A stretch of DNA of 64,000 nucleotides from Bacteroidales bacterium (lineage in GTDB: Bacteria; Bacteroidota; Bacteroidia; Bacteroidales; F082). The translations under genes and the position numbers were made by a program. Position 1 is the stretch's first letter. Every line of letters begins with the position of its first letter. The stretch covers positions 1 through 64,000 of the forward strand of contig JAEEQP010000021.1 of assembly GCA_016285355.1 (NCBI GenBank), read 5' to 3'. Under the pieces are notes generated by a model, which was given only the letters and a program-made list of their open reading frames with translations, was not told where the DNA came from and did not search any database. This document shows, one piece after another, positions 1 through 7,657 of this stretch.

Positions 1-623
1 TCCGCGGCTTCGTGACGAACGAAGGCAAGGGCGGCATGGTTGAGAACATCGCTCTCGAGCAGCCTGCAGTGATGGAGAGCAGCGTTGGCATGACTTTGAG
101 CCACACTGAAGTGGTGAGCAAGCCTGCTGACCTGAGCTTCATGAACCGTAGTGATATTGTGAAGTACAACGTGTATCGTTCCAACGACAACGCCAACTAC
201 ACCATGATTGGTGAGGTTGCTGCTGTTGCTGGTCAGACCTACTACGAGTACATCGACACTCCCGCTGGTGCTGGTACGTACTACTATCAAGTGCGCGCCG
301 ACTATGGCGACTGCGAATCAGAGCCCGCTACGGCCGCTGAAGACCCGGCAAACAACTACGTGACGGCTACCGTTGACGCTATCGGTGAGAACAGCGACAA
401 TGTCGCCCTGTTCCCGAACCCGACCAACGGCAACGTGACCATCCAAGCCAACGGCATGAGCCGCATCACTGTGGTGAGCGTCCTCGGCCAGGTGGTTTAC
501 GACAAGGAACTCAATGCTGACGAAGTCACCCTGAACATGGGTCAGTTCAACGCTGGCTTGTACATGGTGCGCGTCTACACTGAGAGCGGCGTGACCGTCA
601 AGCGCGTTACTGTCATGCAGTAA
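1..623 (+). CDS. T9SS cargo protein, C-terminal part (5' end outside window)
   Basis: The reading frame is open from the first complete codon at position 3, so the true start lies outside the window and only about 206 residues are visible. A fibronectin-III-like segment (pattern VYRSNDNANYTMIG followed by TYYYQVRADYG) comes first. A type A T9SS sorting domain follows, recognised by LFPNPTNGNVTI, a VLGQVVY turn and the terminal GLYMVRVYTESGVTVKRVTV strand. Proteins with this domain are exported across the outer membrane by the type IX system and are usually anchored at the surface or released. The catalytic or binding part is missing, so the function is unknown. Confidence 0.85.
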   Translation, partial: RGFVTNEGKGGMVENIALEQPAVMESSVGMTLSHTEVVSKPADLSFMNRSDIVKYNVYRSNDNANYTMIGEVAAVAGQTYYEYIDTPAGAGTYYYQVRADYGDCESEPATAAEDPANNYVTATVDAIGENSDNVALFPNPTNGNVTIQANGMSRITVVSVLGQVVYDKELNADEVTLNMGQFNAGLYMVRVYTESGVTVKRVTVMQ

Positions 624-641
624 ATGACAATCGGTTGATTC

Positions 642-671
642 TGTAGATACGCACGGTTGTGCGTATCTACA
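642..671. repeat. Perfect 13-bp inverted repeat
   Basis: TGTAGATACGCAC is followed by a 4-nt loop (GGTT) and its exact reverse complement, directly after the T9SS gene stop. It has no T-tract of its own and resembles the other dispersed TGTAGAnACGC palindromes in this window (39590-39662), so it is more likely a REP-type unit than a terminator. Confidence 0.6.
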
Positions 672-684
672 AACCGACCGACAA

Positions 685-722
685 AAAAGGAAAGGCAATC
701 CGTTTGGGTTGCCTTTCTTTTT
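685..722 (+). terminator. Rho-independent terminator of the T9SS gene
   Basis: GAAAGGCAA (690-698) pairs with TTGCCTTTC (709-717) around a 10-nt loop and is followed by a T-rich run. The A-run before the stem can pair with the T-run after it. It separates the T9SS gene from the sufE promoter. Confidence 0.75.
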
Positions 723-723
723 G

Positions 724-732
724 TATTTTTGC
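724..732 (+). promoter_or_regulatory. -7 promoter box of sufE
   Basis: TATTTTTGC matches the Bacteroidota TAnnTTTG -7 element. It lies 15 nt before the sufE ATG, which implies a leader of only about ten bases. Confidence 0.55.
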
Positions 733-747
733 GCCAAAATTCAGGAT

Positions 748-1167
748 ATGACTATCAAGGAAATACAAGACAGCATCGTAGAAGATTTTTCCATGTTCGA
801 CGACTGGATGGATCGCTACGCCATGCTGATAGAGATGGGGAAGGAGTGCCCCATCATCGACGACCAATACCGCAACGACCAATACCTTATTAATGGTTGC
901 CAGTCGCGCGTGTGGCTTCATGCCGAGCTCAAGGACGGCAAGGTATATTACACCGCCGATAGTGACGCGGTCATCACCAAGGGCATCGTCAACTTATTAA
1001 TAAAGGTGTTCAATGGACAAACCCCGAAAGATATTTTGTCAGCTGACCTGTCATTTTTAGATGAAATTGGCTTGAAAGAGCATTTGAGCCCGACCCGCTC
1101 CAATGGCTTGCTCTCGATGCTGAAGCAGATGTTGCTTTACGCCGAGGCGTTTAGTTTGAAATCATAA
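748..1167 (+). CDS. sufE: SufE-like cysteine desulfuration protein
   Basis: SufE accepts persulfide sulfur from the cysteine desulfurase SufS and stimulates it, passing sulfur to the SufBCD scaffold for Fe-S cluster assembly in the cytoplasm. The 139-residue product has the family length, and the motif LINGCQSRVWL places the sulfur-accepting cysteine at residue 51. An in-frame start exists at 709, but ATG 748 fits the family N-terminus (MTIKEIQDSIVEDF) and lies just after a -7 box. The main suf genes are 31 kb away, while the DUF59 SUF accessory gene lies immediately downstream on the opposite strand. Confidence 0.9.
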   Translation: MTIKEIQDSIVEDFSMFDDWMDRYAMLIEMGKECPIIDDQYRNDQYLINGCQSRVWLHAELKDGKVYYTADSDAVITKGIVNLLIKVFNGQTPKDILSADLSFLDEIGLKEHLSPTRSNGLLSMLKQMLLYAEAFSLKS

Positions 1168-1197
1168 GTAGATGCGCAAATTTAGTTTGCATAAAAG

Positions 1198-1270
1198 ACT
1201 TGAGACTTCGAGATGCGGGACGCGAGACATGAACTTCGTCCCGTGTCCTGTAGTCCCGTGTCTCGTGTCA
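1198..1270. repeat. REP-like imperfect inverted repeat (GACGCGAGAC family)
   Basis: The sequence has the arms GGGACGCGAGAC and GTCCCGTGTC / GTCCCGTGTCTCGTGTC between the convergent sufE and DUF59 genes. A related element lies at 57684-57757 between etfB and etfA, so this is a dispersed repeat family and not a one-off terminator. Confidence 0.65.
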
Positions 1271-1285
1271 ATATAGTGAGGTAAG

Positions 1286-1645
1286 TCAATACAGAAAATC
1301 CATCGGGGAATAATTGGCATAATCGCCATCCAAGCCCAGTTCGGCCTTGGCCTCGTCGGATAACATGCTGATATCCCAAACGGGGTCGAAGGTGAGTTCT
1401 ACGTCAACGTTTTTCACGCCCATGACAGCCTGCACACGAGTCTTCACTTCTGCGGGCAAGGTCTCTGCCACAGGGCAGTTGGGCGCCGTCACCGTCATCA
1501 CAATCTTCACGTTGCCTTCTTCATCCACATCAACGCCATAGATGAGATGAAGAGTCCAAATATCTATCGGAATCTCAGGGTCGTAAATGGTTTTTAAGAC
1601 GCTGATAACGGTTTCCTTCAGGTTGTTTTTTTCTTCTTCGTTCAT
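1286..1645 (-). CDS. SUF accessory protein, DUF59/MIP18 family (SufT-like)
   Basis: This 119-residue protein belongs to the DUF59/PaaD/MIP18 group, which helps Fe-S cluster assembly or transfer. The diagnostic parts are YDPEIPIDIW near residues 21-30 and TAPNCPVAETLP with the conserved cysteine at residue 57. Its start overlaps the stop of the kinase-like gene by four bases (ATGA), so the two are translated as a pair. It converges on sufE, giving a small SUF accessory locus away from sufBCDS at 32-38 kb. Confidence 0.85.
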   Translation of the reverse strand: MNEEEKNNLKETVISVLKTIYDPEIPIDIWTLHLIYGVDVDEEGNVKIVMTVTAPNCPVAETLPAEVKTRVQAVMGVKNVDVELTFDPVWDISMLSDEAKAELGLDGDYANYSPMDFLY

Positions 1646-2499
1646 TTCTCAAGTAAATCTTTCGCCATACCCAAGAACATCAACGCCACGGCATTGAAAT
1701 CCATGTTCAAATCCTTACTCAGGCCGACTCTGTCCTTGAAGATAGCCACGTTATACCATTGCAGACACTGGAAGGCGCGATGGAAATAGAGGCGTTTCAA
1801 TTCTTCCTCGGTCGGTTTGTGGCCCACGTAAGCTTCCAATAAGGCCAAGGCCTTGTCGAAGCCAGCGTTGCCGTAGCATGCGATGTCGTAGAACGGGTCG
1901 TTCATGCCGGCAAACTCCCAGTCAAGGACATACAACTTGTCTCCGTTGATAACGAGGTTGGTGGGCTGATAGTCGCAGTGGCAGGGCACCATCGGTACGC
2001 TGACATATTGCTTGCGCAACACTTCCAACTTGTTACGGAGATCGAGATATTCTTGAGGGTGAGTGAAACCCATCTCTATGCAATAATTTTGGTAAGTATC
2101 GAGGCGGCCAAAGGCATTGTAGTCCTTGAACTTCAGGTCGCTGTTGTGGATTTTCTTCAAGGCTTTCACTGACATCTCGTTGTAGGAGACCACATCGGTG
2201 GTGCTCATGATGGTGCCTTCCACATATTCGGCTAACTTCTCGCCCGAACGGATTTCCACGTAGGTGGTCACGTTGTTCAGACCAAGGCGGTCCACTTCTT
2301 GGATGTTGGCCCATTCATCGTCGCGGTCGACGAACCTTTCGGCGAACTTGCCCGGCACGCGGTAGGTGTATTTTTTGCCTTGGCATTCAACGACATAGGT
2401 GTAATTGCTCATGCCGCCTTCCAAGCGCATCACGATTTTGGCATCGTGGGCATGGAGCAGGGCGTTGACTCTAAAAATGATATAGTCTTCAATAGTCAT
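1642..2499 (-). CDS. Choline kinase / LicA-type phosphotransferase
   Basis: The 285-residue protein has the aminoglycoside/choline kinase fold. Visible features are an N-terminal nucleotide-binding lobe (GGMSNYTYVV), the catalytic loop PCHCDYQPTNLVI (H-x-D ... N) and the metal-binding LDWEFAGM. The family phosphorylates small alcohols such as choline or ethanolamine, often for decorating surface glycans, but the substrate cannot be read from the sequence. It is the first gene of a two-gene unit with the DUF59 protein. A -7 box on the minus strand lies at 2546-2538. Confidence 0.8.
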   Translation of the reverse strand: MTIEDYIIFRVNALLHAHDAKIVMRLEGGMSNYTYVVECQGKKYTYRVPGKFAERFVDRDDEWANIQEVDRLGLNNVTTYVEIRSGEKLAEYVEGTIMSTTDVVSYNEMSVKALKKIHNSDLKFKDYNAFGRLDTYQNYCIEMGFTHPQEYLDLRNKLEVLRKQYVSVPMVPCHCDYQPTNLVINGDKLYVLDWEFAGMNDPFYDIACYGNAGFDKALALLEAYVGHKPTEEELKRLYFHRAFQCLQWYNVAIFKDRVGLSKDLNMDFNAVALMFLGMAKDLLEK

Positions 2500-2537
2500 T
2501 GTAGTATGGTTTTATATATGATAATTCTAAACGGTCG

Positions 2538-2546
2538 GCAAAATTA
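2538..2546 (-). promoter_or_regulatory. -7 promoter box of the kinase/DUF59 pair
   Basis: Read on the minus strand this is TAATTTTGC, a TAnnTTTG match 39 nt upstream of the kinase ATG at 2499. Confidence 0.5.
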
Positions 2547-2587
2547 CATTTATTTCTTGTAGTTTGTTCAGATTGGGAAAAATATTG

Positions 2588-2596
2588 TACTTTTGC
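2588..2596 (+). promoter_or_regulatory. -7 promoter box of tRNA-Ala
   Basis: TACTTTTGC matches the TAnnTTTG consensus and lies 33 nt before the first base of the tRNA. A REP-like ACTGAGCATGTCGAAGT (2610-2626) sits between box and tRNA; a relative, CCCTGAGCCTGTCGAAGGG, precedes sufB at 32043-32061. Confidence 0.55.
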
Positions 2597-2629
2597 AGCC
2601 GCTTAGGTCACTGAGCATGTCGAAGTAAG

Positions 2630-2702
2630 GGGGATTTAGCTCATCTGGTAGAGCGTCAGGTTCGCAATCTGAAGGTGGCCGGTTCGAGTCCGGTAATCTC
2701 CA
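2630..2702 (+). tRNA. tRNA-Ala (anticodon CGC)
   Basis: A complete 73-nt cloverleaf can be drawn by hand. The acceptor GGGGATT/AATCTCC contains the G3:U70 wobble that identifies alanine tRNAs. The D-arm is GCTC/GAGC, the anticodon stem TCAGG/TCTGA encloses loop TTCGCAA, and the T-arm GCCGG/CCGGT encloses TTCGAGT. The discriminator is A, and CCA is not encoded. Anticodon CGC reads the GCG codon. Confidence 0.93.
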
Positions 2703-2712
2703 CGGAAATGAT

Positions 2713-2745
2713 AAAAATCCGCTGAATTCAGCGGATTTTTGTTTT
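2713..2745 (+). terminator. Terminator after tRNA-Ala
   Basis: A perfect 28-nt palindrome (2713-2740, core ATCCGCTGAA/TTCAGCGGAT) is flanked by A- and T-runs, eleven bases after the tRNA. The symmetry would let it work in both directions. Confidence 0.85.
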
Positions 2746-2881
2746 TACCCCCTAAAATCGCCCAAAATGGAGACTGGTTTTAACTATCTTGCGTATTCTT
2801 CCCAACACGTATTTACAATTCTATAACATCTAAAGCAATTATATGGTTTGATGATGTGTTGTGTTGAATGGAATTTATTTG

Positions 2882-2890
2882 TATTTTTGA
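2882..2890 (+). promoter_or_regulatory. -7 promoter box of the type I R-M operon
   Basis: TATTTTTGA matches TAnnTTTG, 38 nt before the hsdM ATG. The 180-bp AT-rich stretch before it holds no gene that I can see. Confidence 0.5.
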
Positions 2891-2928
2891 GAACTTAAAA
2901 CTAGTCGCTTTTTTATACTGATATCTAA

Positions 2929-5259
2929 ATGGAAACCTCACATAATCAAATAGTTTCTTTTATTTGGTCTATTGCTGACGATGTGCTGCGTGATGTGTTT
3001 TTGCGCGGCCAATATCGTGATGTCATTTTGCCTATGGTCGTGTTGCGCCGCTTGGATGCTTTGCTTGAACCCACCAAAGAAGAAGTGGAGCAGGAAATCA
3101 AGGAAAGCGGAATGGACGATTTGGATGAAGGCGTGCTGAAGGACATCACAGGGTTGAGCTATTTCAACACCAGCAAATGGACGCTGAACCGACTGAAATC
3201 ACAAGCCTCGGACAACAACGATATCCTTTATGACAATTTCATCGAATACCTCAACGGTTTCAGCGAGAATGTGCGCGATGTGTTGAAGAACTTTGAATAC
3301 TACAACAAAGCCCGCAAACTGGCCGACAACGACCGCCTGTTAGCCATTATCGAGAAGATTACCGACCCGCGCATCAACCTCACCGACAAGGAGGCCAAAG
3401 ACCCAGACGGCATCATCCTTCCCGCCATGACCAATATCGGCATGGGCACGGTATTCGAGGAACTGCTGCGCCGCTTCAATGAGGAGAACAACGAGGAGGC
3501 GGGCGAACACTTCACACCCCGTGATGCCATTTCATTGTTGGCACATCTCGTTTTTGAACCAGTGAAGGACAACCTGCCCAAAATCATCTCCTTGTATGAC
3601 CCTGCTTGTGGTTCAGGTGGTATGTTGACCGAGGGTCGCGAATACCTTTTGGACATCGGTGTGAAGAGTTCGGCCATCCAATTGTCAGGCACTGAGATCA
3701 ACCCTGAGACTTACGCCATCTGCAAGTCAGACCTGATTATCAAAGGTGTGGATCCAAGCGGAATGCATTTGGGCAACACTATCACTGACAACGGCTTTTC
3801 CGACCTTTCGTTTGGTTATATGATTACCAATCCGCCTTACGGCAAGTCATGGAAAACCGACAAGGAGAAGATTTATCACGAAAAGATCTTGCTCGACCAC
3901 CGTTTTGAGTTGCCGTTGACCAATTTCGCTGGCGAGGTGGAAGTTCTCGATTCCACGCCGAGAACTTCTGACGGACAGTTGTTGTTCCTTTTGGAAGAGG
4001 TCGATAAGATGAAACCGTTGGAATACCAACCTCAAGGCAGCCGTGTGGCCTCCATTCACAACGGCTCTTCGCTCTTTACTGGTGATGCAGGCAGCGGCGA
4101 GAGCAATATCCGTCGCTATCTGATTGAAAACGATTTGGTTGACGCCATTATTCAATTGCCTAACAATATTTTTTACAACACAGGCATTACCACCTATGTG
4201 TGGCTGCTCACCAACAAGAAAGCCGCCAACCGTAAGGGCAAAGTACAGCTGATTGACGCTTCGCAAGCCTTTGAGAAACTGCGGAAAAACCAAGGCTCGC
4301 GTAACTGCACCATCACGGCGGCGCATCGTGACGCTATCCTCAAGACCTATATGGATTTCGTGGAGAAAGAAGGTGACGACAACAAGGTGGCCTCCAAAAT
4401 TTTCGACGGCGATGATTTCCGTTTCTACAATGTGACCATTGAGCGGCCGTTGCGTCTGCGCAGCCAGTTCAATGCACTGAAGATTGATGAGATGCTTTAC
4501 GACAAGGGTGAGATGGAACTCTCCAAATGGCTCTATCAAACCTACGGCGAAAAAGTCTTTACAGGTTTGGATGCTGAAATGTCGAACATCAAGGAATATC
4601 TGAACGACAACGAAATCAAGATGACGGACAAGAAGTTGTCCAAGTTGGTTTCGGCCAAGGATTGGAAAGACCGCCGCGACCTGATGAATACAGCCAAACA
4701 GTTGATGCATGCCATCGGAACCGAGGTTTACATGAACTTTAACGCTTTCAGCGAGAAGATTGCCACGACCGCAAAAGCACTGAAACTTGATGTAAAGTCC
4801 ACCACCCTCAATGCCATTGCTCGCGCCATGAGCGTGACCGACCCCGAAGCCCAGCCTGTGATTAAGAAACGGCATCATGTGGGCAGCAAGGAGGTGGCAA
4901 GCCTTGTGGATACTTTCGGCGTTGACGAAAAGCGTTTGTCAGACTATGGCTTCTTCCCAGGTGAGAAAGGTAGTTATGTGTGCCAATACATTGAATATGA
5001 GCCTGACAGCGATTTGCGCGACACGGAGAAAGTCCCCGTAAAGGAAGACATCTACGACTATTTCCAACGCGAAGTGCGGCCCTACGTTGCGGATGCATGG
5101 ATTAACCTGCCGCCCACCAAGATAGGCTGTGAGATTTCGTTCAACAAGTATTTCTACAAGCCCGCGCCGCTGCGCACCCTTGAGGAAAACGAGCGCGACA
5201 TCCTCGAACTCGACCGCCAGAGCCAAGGGTTTATTCAATCATTGTTTGAAAATCTGTAA
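2929..5259 (+). CDS. hsdM: Type I restriction-modification methyltransferase subunit HsdM
   Basis: HsdM is the adenine-N6 methyltransferase subunit that joins HsdS to protect self DNA, and HsdR to cut foreign DNA. Residues 1-150 match the HsdM N-terminal helical domain. GEHFTPRDA (192-200), the SAM-binding DPACGSGGM (224-232) and the catalytic NPPYG (301-305) define the N6-adenine methylase domain. At 776 residues it is much longer than the usual ~500. The extra C-terminal ~250 residues are of a type seen in long HsdM variants, and I cannot assign them a role. It is the first gene of the island, 32 bp before the DUF1016 gene. Confidence 0.95.
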   Translation: METSHNQIVSFIWSIADDVLRDVFLRGQYRDVILPMVVLRRLDALLEPTKEEVEQEIKESGMDDLDEGVLKDITGLSYFNTSKWTLNRLKSQASDNNDILYDNFIEYLNGFSENVRDVLKNFEYYNKARKLADNDRLLAIIEKITDPRINLTDKEAKDPDGIILPAMTNIGMGTVFEELLRRFNEENNEEAGEHFTPRDAISLLAHLVFEPVKDNLPKIISLYDPACGSGGMLTEGREYLLDIGVKSSAIQLSGTEINPETYAICKSDLIIKGVDPSGMHLGNTITDNGFSDLSFGYMITNPPYGKSWKTDKEKIYHEKILLDHRFELPLTNFAGEVEVLDSTPRTSDGQLLFLLEEVDKMKPLEYQPQGSRVASIHNGSSLFTGDAGSGESNIRRYLIENDLVDAIIQLPNNIFYNTGITTYVWLLTNKKAANRKGKVQLIDASQAFEKLRKNQGSRNCTITAAHRDAILKTYMDFVEKEGDDNKVASKIFDGDDFRFYNVTIERPLRLRSQFNALKIDEMLYDKGEMELSKWLYQTYGEKVFTGLDAEMSNIKEYLNDNEIKMTDKKLSKLVSAKDWKDRRDLMNTAKQLMHAIGTEVYMNFNAFSEKIATTAKALKLDVKSTTLNAIARAMSVTDPEAQPVIKKRHHVGSKEVASLVDTFGVDEKRLSDYGFFPGEKGSYVCQYIEYEPDSDLRDTEKVPVKEDIYDYFQREVRPYVADAWINLPPTKIGCEISFNKYFYKPAPLRTLEENERDILELDRQSQGFIQSLFENL

Positions 5260-5291
5260 GCGTATGGATAATTATTTTAAATGAGAACAAG

Positions 5292-6437
5292 ATGGAATTA
5301 GAAAACTATAATGAAGCAGTAAGCACCATCAAACAAGCGATATTGCAAAGCCAATACAGGGCTGTAAAGTTGGTGACCGGAGAGCAACTTTCCCTCTATT
5401 TTGGCATAGGATGTTATGTGTCAGCCAATTCACGCAAAGGAACTTGGGGCACAGGAGCCATAAGCCGTATCAGCGAACAACTGAGAAAAGAGTTGCCGGG
5501 ACTGAGAGGGTTTTCGGAGCAGAACATCCGTAACATGCGTACATTTGCTGAGTTTTGGTCGTCGTATCTAAATTGCTCGCCAACGGCGAGCGATTTGCAA
5601 CTCACTGAAAACAAGACATCTATAGATATTGACAGATTCTCCTTGCAAAAATGGTCGCCGATGGCGAGCGAAATCAACCGTGATGATTTTTTGAGCATCA
5701 GTTTTTCTCACCACATGGAAATACTGCACAAGACAAAAGACATTGGCAAGATTCTTTTCTACATCCATCAAACAGTTTTGCACAAATGGGACAAGTATGA
5801 CTTGCGCGATGTGTTGAAGGCGGCAGAGGATGGCAGCATGGATGCCGTTGCCACCAACAATTTTATGCAGACAATGCCGGTGAGCGATGCCCGCAAAGCG
5901 GTAGGAATGTTTAAGGACGAGTATTTTCTGGACTACATCAATGTTGAGGAAATCGAGGTCGGAAAGGCTGATGACGTGGACGAAAGAGTTGTGGAACAGT
6001 CCATCGTGCGGAATATCAAAAAGTTCATCATGACTTTTGGTAAAGATTTCGCATTCATCGGAAACCAGTATCATTTGGAGATGTTTACAGAGGAATTGTT
6101 CCCCGATTTGCTGTTTTTCAATCGCGAATTGAACTGCATGGTTGTTGTGGAATTGAAAAAAGGAGCATTCAAGTCGGGTTATATCGGACAGTTGCAAACC
6201 TATATGCGAGTGCTTGACGACAAAGTACGCAAGCCGCATGAGAACCCCACGATTGGAATTCTGCTGTGCAAAAGTGCCGACAAGGCTTTTGTAGAGTATG
6301 TCATTCGCGACTACAACAGCCCCATGGGTGTGGCGACATACAAAACCGCTGCCGATATGGATGAGAAGTTGCGCAAGTCGCTTCCTGATGTGGAAGATAT
6401 GCGCAAACTATTGGTTGACAACGATGAAATAGAATGA
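5292..6437 (+). CDS. DUF1016 / YhcG-family PD-(D/E)xK nuclease domain protein
   Basis: The 381-residue product has the two parts typical of the YhcG family: an N-terminal DUF1016 helical domain (about 1-190, with GLRGFSEQNIRNMRTFAEFW) and a C-terminal nuclease-like domain. Candidate catalytic residues are D272, E287-x-K289 (VVELKKG) and Q300, the PD-(D/E)xK arrangement. Such genes often sit inside type I R-M loci, but their contribution is not settled. The gene overlaps hsdS by four bases (ATGA). Two short palindromes in its coding sequence (5575-5591 and 5655-5667) encode the similar peptides SPTASD and SPMASE. Confidence 0.85.
   Translation: MELENYNEAVSTIKQAILQSQYRAVKLVTGEQLSLYFGIGCYVSANSRKGTWGTGAISRISEQLRKELPGLRGFSEQNIRNMRTFAEFWSSYLNCSPTASDLQLTENKTSIDIDRFSLQKWSPMASEINRDDFLSISFSHHMEILHKTKDIGKILFYIHQTVLHKWDKYDLRDVLKAAEDGSMDAVATNNFMQTMPVSDARKAVGMFKDEYFLDYINVEEIEVGKADDVDERVVEQSIVRNIKKFIMTFGKDFAFIGNQYHLEMFTEELFPDLLFFNRELNCMVVVELKKGAFKSGYIGQLQTYMRVLDDKVRKPHENPTIGILLCKSADKAFVEYVIRDYNSPMGVATYKTAADMDEKLRKSLPDVEDMRKLLVDNDEIE
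5575..5667. repeat. Two palindromic inserts inside the DUF1016 gene
   Basis: GCTCGCC-AAC-GGCGAGC (5575-5591) and TCGCC-GAT-GGCGA (5655-5667) are copies of one small palindrome, kept in frame within the linker between conserved blocks of the protein. They look like REP units tolerated in a flexible region. Confidence 0.5.
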
Positions 6438-7657
6438 CCATGAACCGATACCCCTCATACAAACCTACTGGCGTGAAATGGCTTGGAGAGATTCCGAGCC
6501 ATTGGGAGATGAAACGATGGCGTTTTCTTATGTCGGAGAACACAACTAAGAATTCCAATTGTAAAGAAAGGTTGCAACTTCAATTCCGTTATGGCGACAT
6601 CGTTAGAAAGTCTAGCCAGAGTGAAGAATCTGATGTACTTGATACAATCAGCAAATACACGATTGTTGAGCCTGATGACATTATGATAAATGGTTTGAAC
6701 CTGAATTATGACTTTATTTCACAAAGAGTTGCACAGGTTCAAGAGCATGGGGTAATTACTTCTGCTTATATTAGCTTACGCCCTACAGAGATTGCAAATT
6801 CAAGGTATTTCACATACTTCTTGAAATCCATGGATGCCAAAAAGATGTTTCATGGTATGGGAACAGGAATACGTTTGACTTTGTCTTATAATGAATTGAA
6901 AAACCAGTTTATTCCTTGTCCTTCGCCCGATGAGCAATCCGCCATAGCCGCCTATCTCGACACCGCCACCGCCAAGATAGACGTCGCCATAGCCCAGCAG
7001 CAGAAGATGATAGACCTGCTGAACGAGCGCAAGCAAATCATCATCAACCGCGCCGTAACCAAAGGCCTCAACCCTAATGCGAAAATGAAGGACAGCGGTG
7101 TGGAATGGATTGGGGAGGTGCCGGAAGATTGGGAGGTGAGGAAGTTGAAGCATATTGCAAAACTACAAAGTGGTGACACAATCAGTTCTGATAGTTTTAC
7201 GGAAGATGGGTATCCTGTTTATGGGGGAAATGGATTTAGAGGTTATACGAATAGATATACAAATGATGGAGATTATGTTTTGATTGGCAGGCAAGGCGCA
7301 CTATGCGGCAACGTCAATTATGCTCATGGTCAGTTCTTTGCATCGGAACATGCAGTTGTTGTATATCCATATCACAAAGAAAACCTGATTTGGTTAGGTG
7401 AAGTTATTAGAACATCTAACTTGAATCAGTATTCACAATCCGCGGCTCAACCAGGTTTAGCGGTGAGTATGATACAAAACATTAGTTATCCGTATCCACC
7501 TGAAAATGAGAAAAATGAAATTGCAAGTTTTTTAAAGAATCATTTATCGCAGATAGATATGGCGATTGCGAATTGTCAAAAACAAATCTCCCTCCTTCAG
7601 GAGCGGAAGCAGATAATCATTAATGAAGTGGTAACGGGAAAAGTGAAAGTAGTATGA
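6434..7657 (+). CDS. hsdS: Type I restriction specificity subunit HsdS
   Basis: HsdS recognises the bipartite DNA target and carries HsdM and HsdR. The 407-residue protein has two target-recognition domains (about 10-150 and 215-360). Each is followed by a conserved helical spacer containing QKMIDLLNERKQIIINRAVT and QKQISLLQERKQIIINEVVT. Both halves open with the same GVxWxGExPxxWE pattern, as expected for an internally duplicated HsdS. It overlaps the neighbouring genes by four bases on both sides, so DUF1016, hsdS and the HEPN gene are translationally coupled. The two TRDs are quite different, implying an asymmetric target. Confidence 0.93.
   Translation: MTMNRYPSYKPTGVKWLGEIPSHWEMKRWRFLMSENTTKNSNCKERLQLQFRYGDIVRKSSQSEESDVLDTISKYTIVEPDDIMINGLNLNYDFISQRVAQVQEHGVITSAYISLRPTEIANSRYFTYFLKSMDAKKMFHGMGTGIRLTLSYNELKNQFIPCPSPDEQSAIAAYLDTATAKIDVAIAQQQKMIDLLNERKQIIINRAVTKGLNPNAKMKDSGVEWIGEVPEDWEVRKLKHIAKLQSGDTISSDSFTEDGYPVYGGNGFRGYTNRYTNDGDYVLIGRQGALCGNVNYAHGQFFASEHAVVVYPYHKENLIWLGEVIRTSNLNQYSQSAAQPGLAVSMIQNISYPYPPENEKNEIASFLKNHLSQIDMAIANCQKQISLLQERKQIIINEVVTGKVKVV

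Noticed and set aside
3847..4878. Long antisense frame within hsdM as a gene
   Set aside because: It mirrors the codon structure of hsdM, has no promoter and resembles no protein.
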